Virus record (IMG/VR): IMGVR_UViG_3300034407_003683
Location: 1-64,000 of that record
DNA length: 64,000 bases
Source of the DNA: a virus
Direction: 5' to 3' (one strand)
Below are positions 1 to 7,146 of the stretch, in pieces (the stretch's first letter is position 1; each line of letters opens with the position of its first letter). The notes under the pieces are model-generated. The model was given only the letters and a program-made list of their open reading frames with translations, was not told where the DNA came from and did no database searches. A program made the position numbers and the translations under genes.

Positions 1-97
1 GCTGCAACTGCATAGTTGCCGCACCACCTTCAGAGGTCACTGTGATGTTACCAGCGGAGGTCTTGCCGGTGAGGTTATCTACTTTTATCTCACTCAT
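1..97 (-). CDS. Tail-fibre-like protein, 5' part only
   Basis: The first 32 codons of a minus-strand gene that runs off the left edge. The start codon is at 97-95 and overlaps the stop of the upstream gene by 4 bases (ATGA type), so the two are translationally coupled. The visible N-terminus begins MSEIKVDNLTGKTSAGN and continues into a short beta-rich stretch. This resembles the N-terminal tag of small marine phage fibre proteins and parallels the start of its neighbour (MSELRTDTITASNG). The function of the missing part is unknown; an adhesin or fibre tip is inferred from position and similarity only. Confidence 0.6.
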   Translation of the reverse strand, partial: MSEIKVDNLTGKTSAGNITVTSEGGAATMQLQ

Positions 98-483
98 GCT
101 AAATCCCCCGAAACGCAAGGCATCACAACTGCAATATCTGCTGGTTGTGGACTTGAGCCATACGGACCAGTTTGTATCTGATACTGAGATGTCGTCAGTT
201 GATTCACCGCAGCAGCACCGTATCCCGCAGAACCTGCCACTGTTGCTGAATAAGCACCTCCAGTCGCAACGCTATAATCTGCATTGCTCATGTTTGAAAC
301 AAAGGACAGGTCGTATCGGCCGGTCGTGATATCTGTTAAAGATGTCTGGTTAAATGTTGCTCTAATTGCAACTGTTCCAGTGCCATCGAAGTTTGCCCAC
401 GCCTTCGTTGCACTCTGCTTAGTCAGCGTGACAGGACTTGTGCCATTGCTAGCAGTGATTGTGTCTGTTCTTAGTTCACTCAT
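94..483 (-). CDS. Small tail-fibre-like virion protein
   Basis: 129 residues. The N-terminus MSELRTDTITASNGTSPVT has the same pattern as the next gene downstream (MSEIKVDNLTGK), so the two are probably tandem relatives. The body (AKAWANFDGTGTVAIRATFN, then SFVSNMSNADYSV) is a beta-rich module that I recognise from marine myovirus fibre proteins. There is no signal peptide, membrane segment or catalytic motif. It overlaps both neighbours by 4 bases, forming a coupled string of small genes. A role as fibre or receptor-contact protein is inferred. Confidence 0.65.
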   Translation of the reverse strand: MSELRTDTITASNGTSPVTLTKQSATKAWANFDGTGTVAIRATFNQTSLTDITTGRYDLSFVSNMSNADYSVATGGAYSATVAGSAGYGAAAVNQLTTSQYQIQTGPYGSSPQPADIAVVMPCVSGDLA

Positions 484-737
484 GCTATCACCAGATTACC
501 GTTAATTGTTAATACAACTGCACTATCGATTGTAAGTGGACCTGCAGTAAGTGCATTATCTGCAGAATCAATTGTATGAGATACCGAAAGGTTTTGATGA
601 TTTATTCTAAAAACATCTACTTCATATCCAATGGCTGCTGAATCCAATCCTACAGGAACATTATCCAAACTTTCGGATTTAATATCACCAGTAGATGTAA
701 ATGCTTTACTAATTAATCTTGCTTTTGACTCTGCCAT
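480..737 (-). CDS. Small hypothetical virion protein
   Basis: 85 residues; family not recognised. It begins MAESKARLISKAF and has a Ser/Asp-rich middle with IDSADNALTAG and TIDSAVVLTING, the same DSA-type motif that recurs in the fibre proteins of this window. It overlaps the next gene by 4 bases, and its start abuts the stop of the tube-fold gene upstream, so it belongs to the same transcript. Probably a fibre-associated structural protein, on context alone. Confidence 0.55.
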   Translation of the reverse strand: MAESKARLISKAFTSTGDIKSESLDNVPVGLDSAAIGYEVDVFRINHQNLSVSHTIDSADNALTAGPLTIDSAVVLTINGNLVIA

Positions 738-1247
738 TTATACCAACTTAAAGTAATTAAATCTAAATGATGCCGCGAAAGTAATAAAAGTCTGCCCATC
801 AGCAGTAGATTCAAATTGGATATCACCTAATGATGTAGGAATACAATCCAAATATCTTATTTGTTTTGTCTGATTATTATGACTGGAAAGAATTGATAGT
901 GTTATATCTGCATATGTTGGAGTATCCGTATTAGTAGCAATACTACCTCTGGTACTAGTACCCATATTAGTATTTACCAATCTAAGAATCCAGTTATACA
1001 TCTCAGAATAACCTTCTAAATTCTCATCTAAGATAACATTTGTTGAAAGTTCATTAAATGTAAGAGATTCACCAGGCATAGGTAACCCAGCAAGTCTAGG
1101 AATACCTAACTCAACTGGATTTAGAATCATTCCGGGATGTGTAATTGTCTGACAAAAGAATTCTAAATTAGGATAATTACGTCTATCAATTACCAGCTTA
1201 AAACTGGTAGGTTGTAGGTAATTAAAATTTTCTGTTAATTGAGCCAT
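738..1247 (-). CDS. T4-like tail-tube-fold virion protein
   Basis: 169 residues, close to the size of the gp19 tube protein. The sequence (FNYLQPTSFKLVIDRRNYPN, FFCQTITHPGM, ILSSHNNQTKQIRYLDCIPTSL) belongs to a family found next to gp23 in marine T4-like phages. It looks like the tail-tube/tube-initiator fold: an N-terminal PTSFKLVID strand, a long loop, and a central NWILRLV helix. It is separate from the true gp19 gene at 6605-7132. A TATAAATA octamer lies just upstream and a terminator separates it from gp23, so it may be its own late unit. Exact role (tube initiator, gp54-like, or tail completion) is not resolved. Confidence 0.6.
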   Translation of the reverse strand: MAQLTENFNYLQPTSFKLVIDRRNYPNLEFFCQTITHPGMILNPVELGIPRLAGLPMPGESLTFNELSTNVILDENLEGYSEMYNWILRLVNTNMGTSTRGSIATNTDTPTYADITLSILSSHNNQTKQIRYLDCIPTSLGDIQFESTADGQTFITFAASFRFNYFKLV

Positions 1248-1252
1248 GATAC

Positions 1253-1260
1253 TATTTATA
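1253..1260 (-). promoter_or_regulatory. T4-type late promoter octamer
   Basis: TATAAATA on the minus strand, immediately downstream of the gp23 terminator and 5 bases before the ATG of the tube-fold gene. T4 late promoters use this octamer at about -13 to -6. Here that would put the transcript start almost on the start codon, so either the mRNA is nearly leaderless or the match is fortuitous. Confidence 0.45.
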
Positions 1261-1272
1261 CAAATTAGTTGT

Positions 1273-1300
1273 TAAAAAAAGGGCGGCCGAAGCCGCCCTT
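1273..1300 (-). terminator. Rho-independent terminator after gp23
   Basis: On the minus strand AAGGGCGGC, loop TTCG, GCCGCCCTT, then a run of T. The stem is perfect and GC-rich in AT-rich surroundings, with a stable UUCG tetraloop. It sits 22 bases beyond the gp23 stop and would end the head-gene transcript. Confidence 0.9.
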
Positions 1301-1322
1301 AGTCTTATTTTCCGATTTATCC

Positions 1323-2678
1323 TTATGCTAGGATATTGTCGATTCTGAAAATACGATAGTACTGGTTGGTTTTGTTTGTTGCCAAACCGTCGCGACCAGA
1401 TACATTTGAAGTATCCACGAATGGATTTGAGACCATGCCGTAGCGAGTCTTAAAGCCAATCTTAGGCTGGAATGTATCCTCACCAACTGCACGTACCATT
1501 GTGAGTGGAACGTATGGGCAGTAGAAGAGACCTGCGTCATATGGGTTAGTTCCCTTATAACCTACAGTCACATAGTCTACTGATGCATATGGATCAATGT
1601 ACACACGAGTACGGCCATTCAGTACACCAGCAAAGGTGTTACCTGTATCGTCGACACTCAATGAAGTGTTCATTGCAGGTGAGTAATCAAGCATACCTGA
1701 AGCAGAAAGAACAGAAGCAACATCTGATGAACAGATGATAAAGTTACCTTTACCACGGCGTGTTTCTTTAGCAATAATGTTTGCTTCACGCTCAATCTGT
1801 ACGATCAGGCCTTTGAACTTCTCAACTGACCAACGGCCATCTGCATCTGTTGACAAGTCAAAGATACCATTAATAGCAGTATTAGTAGTAGAAGCACCAG
1901 TTTTTGCTTGTGCATTAACTGTACGGATTACTTCACGGTTAATTTCAGCCATGATTTCTGTTGACAGAATATTAGCAAGTTCTGTTTCAGCATCCAAACC
2001 ATGAATGGCTTTAAGATCCTGAGCAAGTTCCAAGCTGTATTCTGCTTTCAGTGCACGTGACTTAGCAGTTACAGTAGCTTTTTCAATGGTGAAACCCATT
2101 TCTGCAAAGGCAGAAGAAGGACCGGCACCAGTTGAACCCAAACCTTCGGCATCACCCAAGGCCATACCTGAACCAAAATCTGGACCGGTACGATCGTTGT
2201 CAATGCTTGAGTCTGAGTTAGAGTCGGTCAAACCAGAAAGACCTGAGGCATCCTGAGTCTGTGTACCAGTTGAGTCACCAGAGAAACCAGTAATGGCTTC
2301 ATTAAACAGTGCCTCATCACCAGCAGTTGCACCGGCACGAGTTGTCTGATAGTTTGATTTCATTGCGAAGATCAAACCGGTTGGACCTGACATTGGCTGA
2401 ACACCACACATGTCATATGCCATAAGGTTAGGCATTGCACGACGGACGAGAGCAATAAGAACTGGGTTCCAATTTGCTACCTGACCGGTTGCGTTAGTTG
2501 GAGCTGCTTCATTAAGAGCATGGGCTTGACCAGCTTCTTCTCTAAATGCATGCTCTTGGTTTTCGAGAATAGCAGCTGTTACTGCTTTTCTGTGATGATC
2601 GGTGATTTTGCCTGCTGATTCTTCATTCAGAACAGGTGCCCACTTTTCGATCAACTTATCGTAAGATGTTCCCATCAT
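1323..2678 (-). CDS. 23: Major capsid protein gp23
   Basis: 451 residues, somewhat shorter than T4 gp23 (521). It forms the hexameric shell of the prolate head. Strong family signatures are ALVRRAMPNLMAYDMCGVQP followed by MSGPTGLIFAMKS, and the C-terminal QPKIGFKTRYGMVSNPF. The gp21 protease should cut after LNE at residue 57 (QAHALNE|AAPTN), corresponding to the T4 pro-peptide site, removing an N-terminal region that binds the core. An SD-like GGGAG precedes the start; a second ATG follows immediately, so the start could be one codon later. It follows gp22 with an 17-base gap and ends in a strong terminator, as expected for the most highly expressed gene. Confidence 0.97.
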   Translation of the reverse strand: MMGTSYDKLIEKWAPVLNEESAGKITDHHRKAVTAAILENQEHAFREEAGQAHALNEAAPTNATGQVANWNPVLIALVRRAMPNLMAYDMCGVQPMSGPTGLIFAMKSNYQTTRAGATAGDEALFNEAITGFSGDSTGTQTQDASGLSGLTDSNSDSSIDNDRTGPDFGSGMALGDAEGLGSTGAGPSSAFAEMGFTIEKATVTAKSRALKAEYSLELAQDLKAIHGLDAETELANILSTEIMAEINREVIRTVNAQAKTGASTTNTAINGIFDLSTDADGRWSVEKFKGLIVQIEREANIIAKETRRGKGNFIICSSDVASVLSASGMLDYSPAMNTSLSVDDTGNTFAGVLNGRTRVYIDPYASVDYVTVGYKGTNPYDAGLFYCPYVPLTMVRAVGEDTFQPKIGFKTRYGMVSNPFVDTSNVSGRDGLATNKTNQYYRIFRIDNILA

Positions 2679-2695
2679 TGTTTTGGACTCCCAAA

Positions 2696-3748
2696 TTATT
2701 TGTTTGTTTTTTGGATTGCAGAGAGGTATTGAGCCATCATTGGCGAAGCTTCAACGATATCATCACCGTTGTCGTCTTCTACAATATCAGCAGACTCAGA
2801 TACTTTTTTGGTAAAGTATGATTCTTTGACAGTTTGTACTTTAGCAGCAAAACTTTCGGCGTCATCAAAATCAATGTCCTCAACCAAACCTTTAAGCTTC
2901 TCAACTTGTGTTTCAGCAAGGTCAGATGAATGTTCACGGATGATTGCATCGCGCTTCAATACTTCCAACTCTTCCTGCATTGAGATGTTTTTGGCAGTTG
3001 TTTCATTAAGAGCAGTTTCCAACTCTTCAACGTTTTCTGCCAATTCGTCAACTAGGTCAACCTTTGACTCTGGAACCTCAATATAAGACTCAGTAAACAG
3101 ATCTTTCAAGCTGTTCATGAACTTCTCTGCGATTTCAGTTCTAAGGCCAGACTGGACAGCAAGTTTATTTTCTTCCATCCAATTCTCAACTACGTAGTTA
3201 AGATAGCTGTCGACTTTTTCAACGAGTTCTGATTTAGTAGATTCTACTTCCTCAGCCAGTTCCTCATTGTATTTCTCTTCGAGACGGTCAATCTCTTCGG
3301 CAAGCTTAGATTTAATAGCTGCTTCAAAGATAACCTCTGCCTTTACTTTAAACTCTTCAGACAAAGTAGCTTCTTCATTAACCAATGCGTTCAGGTCTTC
3401 TGAAAAATCTGCTTTATAATCAAGGTCTAGTTCGGCAGTTGTTTCGGCAATTGCTTCACCGTCGGCATCTACGAATGACTCTGCTTTATACATAGCCATC
3501 AATGATTCCTTATTCATACCTTGCATTTTACCAACCATGGCTGACAAAAGACCAGCTTTTGTCTTAGGCATTGGATCTTGCTTAGTATTATCGCCTTTTC
3601 GTGCTCCGGCTTTTTTACCTGCATCGCCTGCTTTATCAACAGACGCTATAGATTGTGCCTCGGCATTTTTAGGATCGTGAGCTTCTTCCACGACATCGTT
3701 GTCATCATGGATGTCAATCTCTTGATCAGTGATTTGATCTTCAGTCAT
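2696..3748 (-). CDS. 22: Prohead core scaffolding protein gp22
   Basis: 350 residues. Very rich in Glu, Lys, Asp and Ala with long predicted coiled coil (residues roughly 110-300), typical of the T4 gp22 internal scaffold around which gp23 assembles and which gp21 later digests. It has an acidic N-terminus (DQEIDIHDDNDVVEEAHD) and a basic Lys/Gly stretch near residues 45-60, and ends DIVEASPMMAQYLSAIQK, a conserved gp22-type C-terminal segment. Located between gp21 and gp23 as in T4. A near-octamer (TCTAAATA on the minus strand, 3761-3768) lies just upstream, overlapping the end of gp21. Confidence 0.92.
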   Translation of the reverse strand: MTEDQITDQEIDIHDDNDVVEEAHDPKNAEAQSIASVDKAGDAGKKAGARKGDNTKQDPMPKTKAGLLSAMVGKMQGMNKESLMAMYKAESFVDADGEAIAETTAELDLDYKADFSEDLNALVNEEATLSEEFKVKAEVIFEAAIKSKLAEEIDRLEEKYNEELAEEVESTKSELVEKVDSYLNYVVENWMEENKLAVQSGLRTEIAEKFMNSLKDLFTESYIEVPESKVDLVDELAENVEELETALNETTAKNISMQEELEVLKRDAIIREHSSDLAETQVEKLKGLVEDIDFDDAESFAAKVQTVKESYFTKKVSESADIVEDDNGDDIVEASPMMAQYLSAIQKTNK

Positions 3749-3759
3749 AATTGACTCCT

Positions 3760-4416
3760 TTATTTAGATTTGAGCAACGAGAGGAAATTCTTAAACTCAC
3801 GAACTTGTGTCTCATAGAGATCGGCTCGAGGAGCTTTCTTAATTTCAGTCTCAATTTTTTCAATAGCCTGAGCTTCAATGATGCCGTTGTTCCATACCCA
3901 TTCAACACCTTCCATAACTCCATTAACGAATGCGCTAGGAGCAGATGGATCTTGAACAATATCTACTGCATTGAGTAGAAAGTCTGGTTTAACAACCATG
4001 GCGCCACCACGATTTTCAAGGCTTCCCATACCACGAGTTGAGACGCCTAGTTTGACACCACCATCAAGCAAACCTTTTACAATTTGTCCCATAGGAGTTT
4101 CCAAAATAGTCGCCTTGCCCACAACATCATTACCTTCCCAATTAAGGGATTCGATCTTGTGGGAAACTTTATCTAGATTAACAGTCGGTCCTTCAGGGTG
4201 ATTCAATTCACCTACAGCACGTCCCTTTGATACCTGTTCGCCAACATATTTGCCAACGGCAGATTCCATAACGGCTCTTGGATATACCCGACCATTTCTA
4301 TTCTTTTGTTCGGCTGACATGAACACGCCTTCAATAGCGTATTTTTTACCGCCATCTTTAGTTGCTTCAGTAACAACTTCCAATTGATCATCAACGTATT
4401 CGGCAATCAGCTTCAT
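3760..4416 (-). CDS. 21: Prohead core protein protease gp21
   Basis: 218 residues, the size of T4 gp21 (212). A serine protease that matures the prohead by cleaving core proteins and gp23. Family features: SAEQKNRNGRVYPRAVME near residues 34-51, the catalytic His in GELNHPEGP (H73), and the nucleophile Ser in GVSTRGMGS (S126). The C-terminus holds DPSAPSAFVNGVMEG. It overlaps the gp68-like gene by 4 bases (ATGA coupling). All active-site motifs look intact. Confidence 0.96.
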   Translation of the reverse strand: MKLIAEYVDDQLEVVTEATKDGGKKYAIEGVFMSAEQKNRNGRVYPRAVMESAVGKYVGEQVSKGRAVGELNHPEGPTVNLDKVSHKIESLNWEGNDVVGKATILETPMGQIVKGLLDGGVKLGVSTRGMGSLENRGGAMVVKPDFLLNAVDIVQDPSAPSAFVNGVMEGVEWVWNNGIIEAQAIEKIETEIKKAPRADLYETQVREFKNFLSLLKSK

Positions 4417-4625
4417 TTCTTTAATACCTTTACAAATTCAGTTGCAGCTTTCTCTGCTTCTTTTTGACTGTTATAGGCATCCAACCTATCGCCGTCAACA
4501 TAAGCTACAAACTTACCTAGATCCTTATGGATCATAATTTGAATGCCTTTAATCTTTTTATCAAAGACATGTTTGCCTTTGGGCATTCTACCGGTTAGTT
4601 CGCGTATTTGAGTAAACTGTTTCAT
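4413..4625 (-). CDS. Small prohead core protein, gp68-like
   Basis: 70 residues, basic: KQFTQIRELTGRMPKGKHVFD, KIKGIQIMIHKDLGKFVAYVDG, then a Glu/Lys C-terminal helix. It occupies the position of T4 gene 68 (prohead core) between 67 and 21, but is about half the length of T4 gp68, so the assignment rests mainly on synteny. A TATAAATA octamer lies upstream. An alternative is an unrelated small DNA- or core-binding protein. Confidence 0.55.
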   Translation of the reverse strand: MKQFTQIRELTGRMPKGKHVFDKKIKGIQIMIHKDLGKFVAYVDGDRLDAYNSQKEAEKAATEFVKVLKK

Positions 4626-4636
4626 TTTACAACTAT

Positions 4637-4644
4637 TATTTATA
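4637..4644 (-). promoter_or_regulatory. T4-type late promoter octamer
   Basis: TATAAATA on the minus strand in the 67-base gap between gp67 and the gp68-like gene, 11 bases before its ATG. Suitable to start a transcript for the gp68-like, 21, 22 and 23 genes, with a very short leader. Confidence 0.6.
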
Positions 4645-4692
4645 AGAAATTAATTTTTTATTTTAAAAAAAGATTACGTTCTAGTAGCTATC

Positions 4693-5004
4693 TTAGACTT
4701 CGTCTTCTTCCTCATCATCCTCATCTTCCGATTCAGACTCATCCTCTGTTTCAAGGTCAAGCTCGAGTTGGTCATCCTCGTCTTCAATATCCTCATCTTC
4801 GGCTCCATTATAGATTGTGTCGGCCAATCGAACTTGTTCTTGATCTAAAATGTCATTTAACTTTACAGTCATTAAATCATTAAAAACATTATTTGCTTTT
4901 GTATATTCATTATCCATTGCATGTTGAATCATATCTTGGATATGTGGTGGAGGCAAATCGTTATCTACCTCATTATCAATAGTATCTACTTCACTCACTG
5001 TCAT
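4693..5004 (-). CDS. 67: Prohead core protein gp67
   Basis: 103 residues. A helical N-terminal half (TKANNVFNDLMTVKLNDILD, then VRLADTIYNG) is followed by an extremely acidic Asp/Glu C-terminal tail of about 40 residues. This helix-plus-acidic-tail design and position after the portal gene match T4 gp67, an internal core protein processed by gp21 that influences head length. It overlaps the portal gene by 14 bases, suggesting coupled translation. Confidence 0.85.
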   Translation of the reverse strand: MTVSEVDTIDNEVDNDLPPPHIQDMIQHAMDNEYTKANNVFNDLMTVKLNDILDQEQVRLADTIYNGAEDEDIEDEDDQLELDLETEDESESEDEDDEEEDEV

Positions 5005-6547
5005 CTCCTTGTACAGGTTTTAATTCAAATTTTTGTCCGGCAGGTTGTGCCTGTTGTTCTGGTTCTTCATTAGGTGCTTCGGCTTCTTCACCAGAAATTT
5101 CCTTTTTCATTTTTTCAACATCTTCTTCAGAAAGCATAAGAATATTCTTTTGAATCCATTCTTTTGAAAAATACTCACCAACATAGTTCTGCAACATGTC
5201 AAGAGTTTGGATTCTTTCTCTCATTACCTCTGCATCACGAAGTTCTGTAAAGTGATTATCCTTTACAAAATCTACTGTAATATCATTCTTCCAATCTTCC
5301 CAATCTTCCTCTGTGCAGATACCTTTAAGAATCAATTGTTTCTTAAGAATACCATAGAAGAGATGCGAAAATCTCATACGAAGTCTGTCAATAAACTTTT
5401 GGAACTTTAACTCATCTCTATTTACCTCTGTAGATCTACCTAGGCTAAACTGTGATTCTTGTTCCAATCTATTAATTGGCACATTTAATGATTTATAAAC
5501 TTTCTTTTGGAAGAAAAGAACATCATCAATCTGACCTAGATTCTCACCACCAGGTAGTGTAGAGATCTCTGTTCCTCTACCACCTTCACGGCGAGGTAAC
5601 CAGAAGTCCTCAAGCATAGACATATGCTTACGATCATCTCTAATCTCACCAGTCTTAGCATCATAGACAAGCTTGTTACGATACTTGGCCATAATATCTT
5701 TCATATATTGTTCGGATTTACCTCTAGGTAAGTTACCAACATCGATATAGAAAATACGTCTTTCTGGTGCTCTAGCCAATCTATAAATGACCAGAGAATC
5801 TTCCATCATACGCAACTGATTAATTGGTTTTAGTGCCTTATGTAGATATGAAATAATCTTTCTACGATCTTCTGAAAGCAATCCTGAAGTAACATAACTC
5901 ACAGAATCGGCAGTCATTTTAACACCATTGGTAGAAGAACCTGGTTTCTCTTGAAACACAAAAAACTCTTCAGTCTTTTCAATGATATCAGCACCAGTTG
6001 CTGGATCTTTTTTCTTTTTAATCTTTTTGACCTTGCGCATTTTAGCAGCATCAATAGGTCTAATTTCAACAATGCCTTCTTTAGGATTTGTTTCATTGAT
6101 AACTAGATGATGATACATACGACCATCAATATACCAACGTCTAAAGATATCATGACCCAATTCCTTAAAATTGAGCATACCATAAATTTCGTCAAATTCT
6201 TCTTTAATTACTTTTTTAATTCTATCCGGAGCTTTTACGTCTTCTAGATTAAGATCTAGAGTTTGTTTTAATTCAGAACCGGTAATAGATTCATTTACAA
6301 TATCTTCGATAGCCATATCAACTTCAGGATGCATTGCGTTACCGCGATACTTCATAATAAGTTGATAATTATCTTTCGAATCGTCATCACCAAGATTGAG
6401 ATACTGGCCATAATGTGACCCAGATGCTGTGGCATAACTGCCACCTTCATCGTCTCGTGGCGGAACAATGGAAGGAGCTTTATCTTCTTCCTTTTTCTTG
6501 GCTTTTTTAATTTCAAAACCAAATAGTTTAATGCCGTCTTCTGCCAT
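4991..6547 (-). CDS. 20: Portal vertex protein gp20
   Basis: 518 residues, matching T4 gp20 (524). A dodecameric ring at the unique vertex that nucleates the prohead and passes DNA. Recognisable features: the MHPEVDMAIEDIVNE segment near residue 75, RRWYIDGRMYHHLVI, LRMMEDSLVIYRLARAPERR, FYIDVGNLPRGKSEQYM and the SQFSLGRSTEVNRDELKFQ segment. The first 40 residues are charged and probably flexible. Follows gp19 across a 57-base gap holding a UUCG hairpin. Confidence 0.97.
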   Translation of the reverse strand: MAEDGIKLFGFEIKKAKKKEEDKAPSIVPPRDDEGGSYATASGSHYGQYLNLGDDDSKDNYQLIMKYRGNAMHPEVDMAIEDIVNESITGSELKQTLDLNLEDVKAPDRIKKVIKEEFDEIYGMLNFKELGHDIFRRWYIDGRMYHHLVINETNPKEGIVEIRPIDAAKMRKVKKIKKKKDPATGADIIEKTEEFFVFQEKPGSSTNGVKMTADSVSYVTSGLLSEDRRKIISYLHKALKPINQLRMMEDSLVIYRLARAPERRIFYIDVGNLPRGKSEQYMKDIMAKYRNKLVYDAKTGEIRDDRKHMSMLEDFWLPRREGGRGTEISTLPGGENLGQIDDVLFFQKKVYKSLNVPINRLEQESQFSLGRSTEVNRDELKFQKFIDRLRMRFSHLFYGILKKQLILKGICTEEDWEDWKNDITVDFVKDNHFTELRDAEVMRERIQTLDMLQNYVGEYFSKEWIQKNILMLSEEDVEKMKKEISGEEAEAPNEEPEQQAQPAGQKFELKPVQGDDSE

Positions 6548-6570
6548 TATTAAATTCCTAAGCTAGAGAA

Positions 6571-6594
6571 TGGGACCGACCGAAGCCGGTCCCA
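6571..6594 (-). terminator. UUCG hairpin between gp19 and gp20
   Basis: A 10-bp stem (TGGGACCGGC / GTCGGTCCCA with one G-T wobble) capped by TTCG on the minus strand. It lies 10 bases past the gp19 stop and 23 bases before the portal ATG. No T-run follows, so it is a weak terminator, an mRNA-protecting 3' end or a processing site rather than a full terminator. A CATAAATA near-octamer (6595-6602) lies on its 5' side. Confidence 0.65.
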
Positions 6595-6604
6595 GTTATT
6601 TATG

Positions 6605-7132
6605 TTAGCTAGTAGTATCAGATTCAAAGTACTGGTATGCCCAGACACAAGTAAATCTTTCAATATTGTCATTATCAGCATATGATAGAGCAACTTCTGA
6701 TAGATCCTGAGGATATGCACCACGGAAGGTGTATGTCTTCAAAACATCTCCATTACGATCAAGCTGATCAACTTTAAGATCTGCTTCATATGCAATTGGT
6801 GTTGTCAGACCAGTATTTGCAGAATGTGCATTAATACCATTCATCCAACGCTCAATAGCATTACGGATATTAAAGTCAGTATCATTGATGATAGTTGTGT
6901 TCCATTCAGCGAATGTTCTATCACCAGCCATTTTTAGAATTCTTCCTCTAAAATAGACCGGAATAATACCAAATGTTGACCCTGGCAATGATGCAGCTTC
7001 TACCAAGAATGATGTCAATTCTGCATCACCATTTGCGAAACCAGGATAGTTAATAGTTACCTTAAAGAGGTTAGGACGAGCCCCACCGCCTCTTAGCTTT
7101 GACTTAAAGTCATCTACGCCGAGTACAGCCAT
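6605..7132 (-). CDS. 19: Tail tube protein gp19
   Basis: 175 residues (T4 gp19 is 163). Stacked hexamers build the inner tail tube. Seen: N-terminal DDFKSKLRGGGARPNLFKV, the LVEAASLPGSTFG loop, PVYFRGRILKMAGDRTF, and the C-terminal YPQDLSEVALSYADND with a terminal beta strand, all typical of the gp19 family in T4-like phages. It directly follows the sheath gene with a 14-base gap containing a good SD, so sheath and tube are made from one message. Confidence 0.96.
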   Translation of the reverse strand: MAVLGVDDFKSKLRGGGARPNLFKVTINYPGFANGDAELTSFLVEAASLPGSTFGIIPVYFRGRILKMAGDRTFAEWNTTIINDTDFNIRNAIERWMNGINAHSANTGLTTPIAYEADLKVDQLDRNGDVLKTYTFRGAYPQDLSEVALSYADNDNIERFTCVWAYQYFESDTTS

Positions 7133-7146
7133 TTTATGTTACCTCC

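Noticed and set aside
4608-4883. Plus-strand open frame opposite gp67
   Set aside because: It is the mirror of the acidic GAA/GAT-rich tail of gp67; the translated product is His/Leu/Pro/Arg-rich and has no family features.
6595-6602. CATAAATA as a late promoter for the portal gene
   Set aside because: It differs from the octamer at the first base and the UUCG hairpin would be in the leader; kept only as a possibility in the hairpin entry.
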